Assembly: GCA_016779005.1 (NCBI GenBank)
Contig: JADHOL010000007.1
Location: forward strand, 1-64,000
Direction: 5' to 3'
From: Alphaproteobacteria bacterium
GTDB lineage: Bacteria > Pseudomonadota > Alphaproteobacteria > Puniceispirillales > Puniceispirillaceae
DNA length: 64,000 nt
In this document: in pieces, positions 62,424-64,000 of the stretch
Position numbering within the stretch: position 1 is the first letter of the stretch
Layout: each line of letters begins with the position of its first letter
Position numbers and translations under genes: made by a program
Notes under the pieces: model-generated
The model's database searches: none
Seen by the model: only the letters and a program-made list of their open reading frames with translations
Told to the model about the DNA's origin: nothing

Positions 62424-63473
62424 ATGCTTAAAAAACTACTAGCGACCGCATTAGCAGTTGCCGTAATCTCGCCAATGTCAGCTATGGCTGGCGGGCATTT
62501 GGATAAAATCACAATCATCCAACCTTCATATCCATCAATGATTTTCTGGCCGTCACATATTAGTGCGCAGCTAGGATTTTATGAGGAGCAAGGCATTGAC
62601 CCAACATATCTTGATGGTGATACAACTGTTCCATATCAGGCTTTCCTATTAAATGGACAAGCTGACTTTGCAATGCTTGACGGCCCACAGGTTTTTCAGG
62701 GCGCAGCAGCTGAAATGGGTCTAAAAACTGCCTATTCAGTTCATAGCTCAGCACCAGAGGGAGTTTATGTAAATGATGATAGCCCACTTCAAAGCGTTAC
62801 AGAGCTTAAGGGTAAGACTGTTGGCCTTGCATCAGACCGTGACCTTGCTTCTCTAAAAGTGGCATTGGCTCATGCTGATTCAAACATTGATGGTATTAGC
62901 ACAGTTGTTGTTGGTGACGCGGGTCCTACATTGGCAAACGTGTTCTTAAAAGGAACAGCTGCTGCATTCGCAGGTTCAATTTCTGACTTGGCTGCACTTG
63001 CAACTAAAGGCGTTGTTGTAAGAGACATCACACCTCCATCAGCAAAAGTAGCTCCTGCAAACACATATGCTGTTAATGGCGCGACAATGATGGATAACTA
63101 TGACAAATATTGTCGTTTCCTAAAAGCATACTCAATGGGTGTTCATGTTGGTAACTACAACCTAGACATCATTGCAGCTATGTCAAAGGCACCTGATGGC
63201 TCACCAGCACAGTGGGAAGTTGAATCAGTTGGTAATTCTTACCTAGCAGCTGTTGCAAAACTTCAATTACCACCAGAAGGTGACACATTATATGGCTTGG
63301 TAGCTGAGTCTGCATGGCTTACAGTTAACAATGACATGAAGATGATCGGCGCAGTAGACGCAGATTATGACACAAATGATTATCTTACACACGTGTTCGA
63401 AGGGTGTGCAAACAACTTCGACCGTGCAGCAGTTGAAGCAGCTGCTGATGCATGGATGGCTAAAAACGGCTAA
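62424..63473 (+). CDS. NitT/TauT-type ABC transporter substrate-binding protein (NMT1/THI5-like)
   Basis: Periplasmic binding protein of about 349 residues. The signal peptide (MLKKLLATALAVAVISPMSA, cleavage near MAGG) is followed by the two-lobe fold of the NMT1/ABC-sulfonate family: ISAQLGFYEEQGIDPTYLDG near residue 40 and LKGKTVGLASDRDLASLKVAL near residue 130. Relatives bind nitrate, sulfonates, aromatic acids or thiamine-pyrimidine precursors. The ATG at 62424 is preferred over that at 62403 because GGGAGAG lies five bases upstream. Here the binding-protein gene is last in the operon, unlike the other two ABC systems in the window. Confidence 0.92.
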   Translation: MLKKLLATALAVAVISPMSAMAGGHLDKITIIQPSYPSMIFWPSHISAQLGFYEEQGIDPTYLDGDTTVPYQAFLLNGQADFAMLDGPQVFQGAAAEMGLKTAYSVHSSAPEGVYVNDDSPLQSVTELKGKTVGLASDRDLASLKVALAHADSNIDGISTVVVGDAGPTLANVFLKGTAAAFAGSISDLAALATKGVVVRDITPPSAKVAPANTYAVNGATMMDNYDKYCRFLKAYSMGVHVGNYNLDIIAAMSKAPDGSPAQWEVESVGNSYLAAVAKLQLPPEGDTLYGLVAESAWLTVNNDMKMIGAVDADYDTNDYLTHVFEGCANNFDRAAVEAAADAWMAKNG

Positions 63474-63494
63474 TCTAGCGTTATAGAAAAAAAA

Positions 63495-63526
63495 GGGCGC
63501 TTGAGTTATCTCAAGCGCCCTTTTTT
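63495..63526. terminator. Strong bidirectional intrinsic terminator
   Basis: A perfect 11-bp stem GGGCGCTTGAG / CTCAAGCGCCC (63495-63505 and 63510-63520) with a TTAT loop, an A run before and a T run (63521-63526) after. It ends the ABC operon and, read on the other strand, the convergent fumarylacetoacetase-fold gene. Confidence 0.95.
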
Positions 63527-63556
63527 ATGCGTAAAATCACTTCTAAATCAAACGGA

Positions 63557-64000
63557 CTAAATAACCGGATTCGTAAGTGACCCCAATCCTGTCACGTTGA
63601 TTGTAACAACATCTCCAGATTTCAGAAACTTTGGCGGGGTGAAACCTATCCCCACACCCACAGGTGTTCCAGTTGCAATTACATCCCCTGCAAGCAAGGT
63701 TCCTGTCAGCGTAAGGGTTTCAATTAACGTTGGTATATCAAATATGAGATCGCGAATTTCTGTTTGTTGGCGAACTTCATCATTCACAAGCGTTTGAATT
63801 TGCATAGATGGCAAATCATCTATTTCATCCTTGGTCACAATATAAGGACCCATTGGCCCAAACGTATCCAAGCCTTTTCCAATGGTCCATTGGTTATGTT
63901 TTTTCTGCAACTCCCGAGAAGTAACATCATTGATAATAACATACCCAAATACGTAATCCTGCCAATCAGCTTTGGCAACACGCCGCGCTGTTTTGCTAAT
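63557..64000 (-). CDS. Fumarylacetoacetate hydrolase family protein (C-terminal part, cut by the window edge)
   Basis: The frame stays open to the right edge, so the N-terminal part lies outside. The visible 147 residues contain DYVFGYVIINDVTSRELQ (metal-binding aspartate in NDVTSRE), QWTIGKGLDTFGPMGPYIV and GDVIATGTPVGVGIGF, all hallmarks of the FAH fold. Members cleave C-C bonds in diketo acids, hydrate or decarboxylate dienoates, or act on 2,4-diketo-3-deoxy sugar acids. The last would fit a nonphosphorylative sugar pathway with the dehydratase at 55-57 kb. A strong terminator follows the gene. Confidence 0.9.
   Translation of the reverse strand: MSKTARRVAKADWQDYVFGYVIINDVTSRELQKKHNQWTIGKGLDTFGPMGPYIVTKDEIDDLPSMQIQTLVNDEVRQQTEIRDLIFDIPTLIETLTLTGTLLAGDVIATGTPVGVGIGFTPPKFLKSGDVVTINVTGLGSLTNPVI

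Noticed and set aside
1-64000. Mobile elements, CRISPR arrays, tRNA or rRNA genes, or phage genes
   Set aside because: No transposase, integrase, repeat-spacer pattern, tRNA cloverleaf or rRNA segment was seen; all gaps longer than 200 bases were read.

Overview
The window looks like a chromosomal segment of an AT-rich alphaproteobacterium. Three things point there: the heme/mitofilin cluster hemC-hemD-mic60-hemY facing tsaD-gpsA, the RpoE/ChrR sigma/anti-sigma pair, and an IalB-family secreted protein. Many ABC uptake systems, an acuI homologue and small-acid catabolic genes would suit a marine heterotroph of the SAR116/Rhodospirillales kind, but that placement is inference. I see no tRNA, rRNA, insertion sequence, phage gene or CRISPR array.

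Bases 1-13.6 kb are mostly housekeeping and stress genes: a Bax-inhibitor-1 fragment cut by the window start, rlmN, an IalB protein, the ECF sigma/ChrR pair, argG, iron superoxide dismutase, gamma-carbonic anhydrase-like protein, TauE/SafE permease, a beta-hydroxyacid dehydrogenase, hpt, acuI, a rhodanese, a TPR protein and pyruvate kinase. Bases 13.6-18.8 kb hold a branched-chain amino acid (Liv-type) ABC transporter. Bases 18.9-25.7 kb hold the conserved heme cluster and tsaD-gpsA-EVE. Bases 25.7-28.7 kb hold a three-gene envelope glycosylation operon (ArnT-like, GT2, LAB_N).

From 29 kb onward the content turns catabolic: an M17 aminopeptidase followed by Gfo/Idh/MocA, zinc alcohol dehydrogenase and two beta-hydroxyacid dehydrogenases, then a dipeptide-type ABC transporter with fused ATPases (34.6-40.2 kb). 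Next comes an operon with an epimerase-like VOC protein, a MenB/BadI-like crotonase, a class III CoA-transferase and a muconate-cycloisomerase-like enolase (40.4-44.1 kb). A run of cyclase, ThDP enzyme, tandem OsmC protein and alpha/beta hydrolase follows (45.1-50.4 kb), then an ACMSD-like amidohydrolase facing a two-subunit CoA-transferase. After these lie a COG3618 lactonase-like protein, an SDR and a sugar-acid dehydratase (53.6-57.1 kb), malonyl-CoA synthetase, a NitT/TauT-type ABC transporter with two different permeases, and a truncated fumarylacetoacetase-fold protein at the right edge.

The main discovery candidate is regulatory. A palindromic motif with core ATCGAT and AT-rich flanks (best copy ATTATCGATAAT) occurs in six promoter-side intergenic gaps between 40 and 60 kb: before the dipeptide ABC operon, the VOC-crotonase operon, the cyclase, the amidohydrolase/CoA-transferase pair, the lactonase and the NitT-type ABC operon. 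I found it in no intergenic gap of the first 40 kb. These gene sets, with no regulator gene among them, may therefore form one undescribed catabolic regulon. A second point is that the ChrR protein keeps all cupin metal ligands but has lost most of the N-terminal zinc ligands of its anti-sigma domain.
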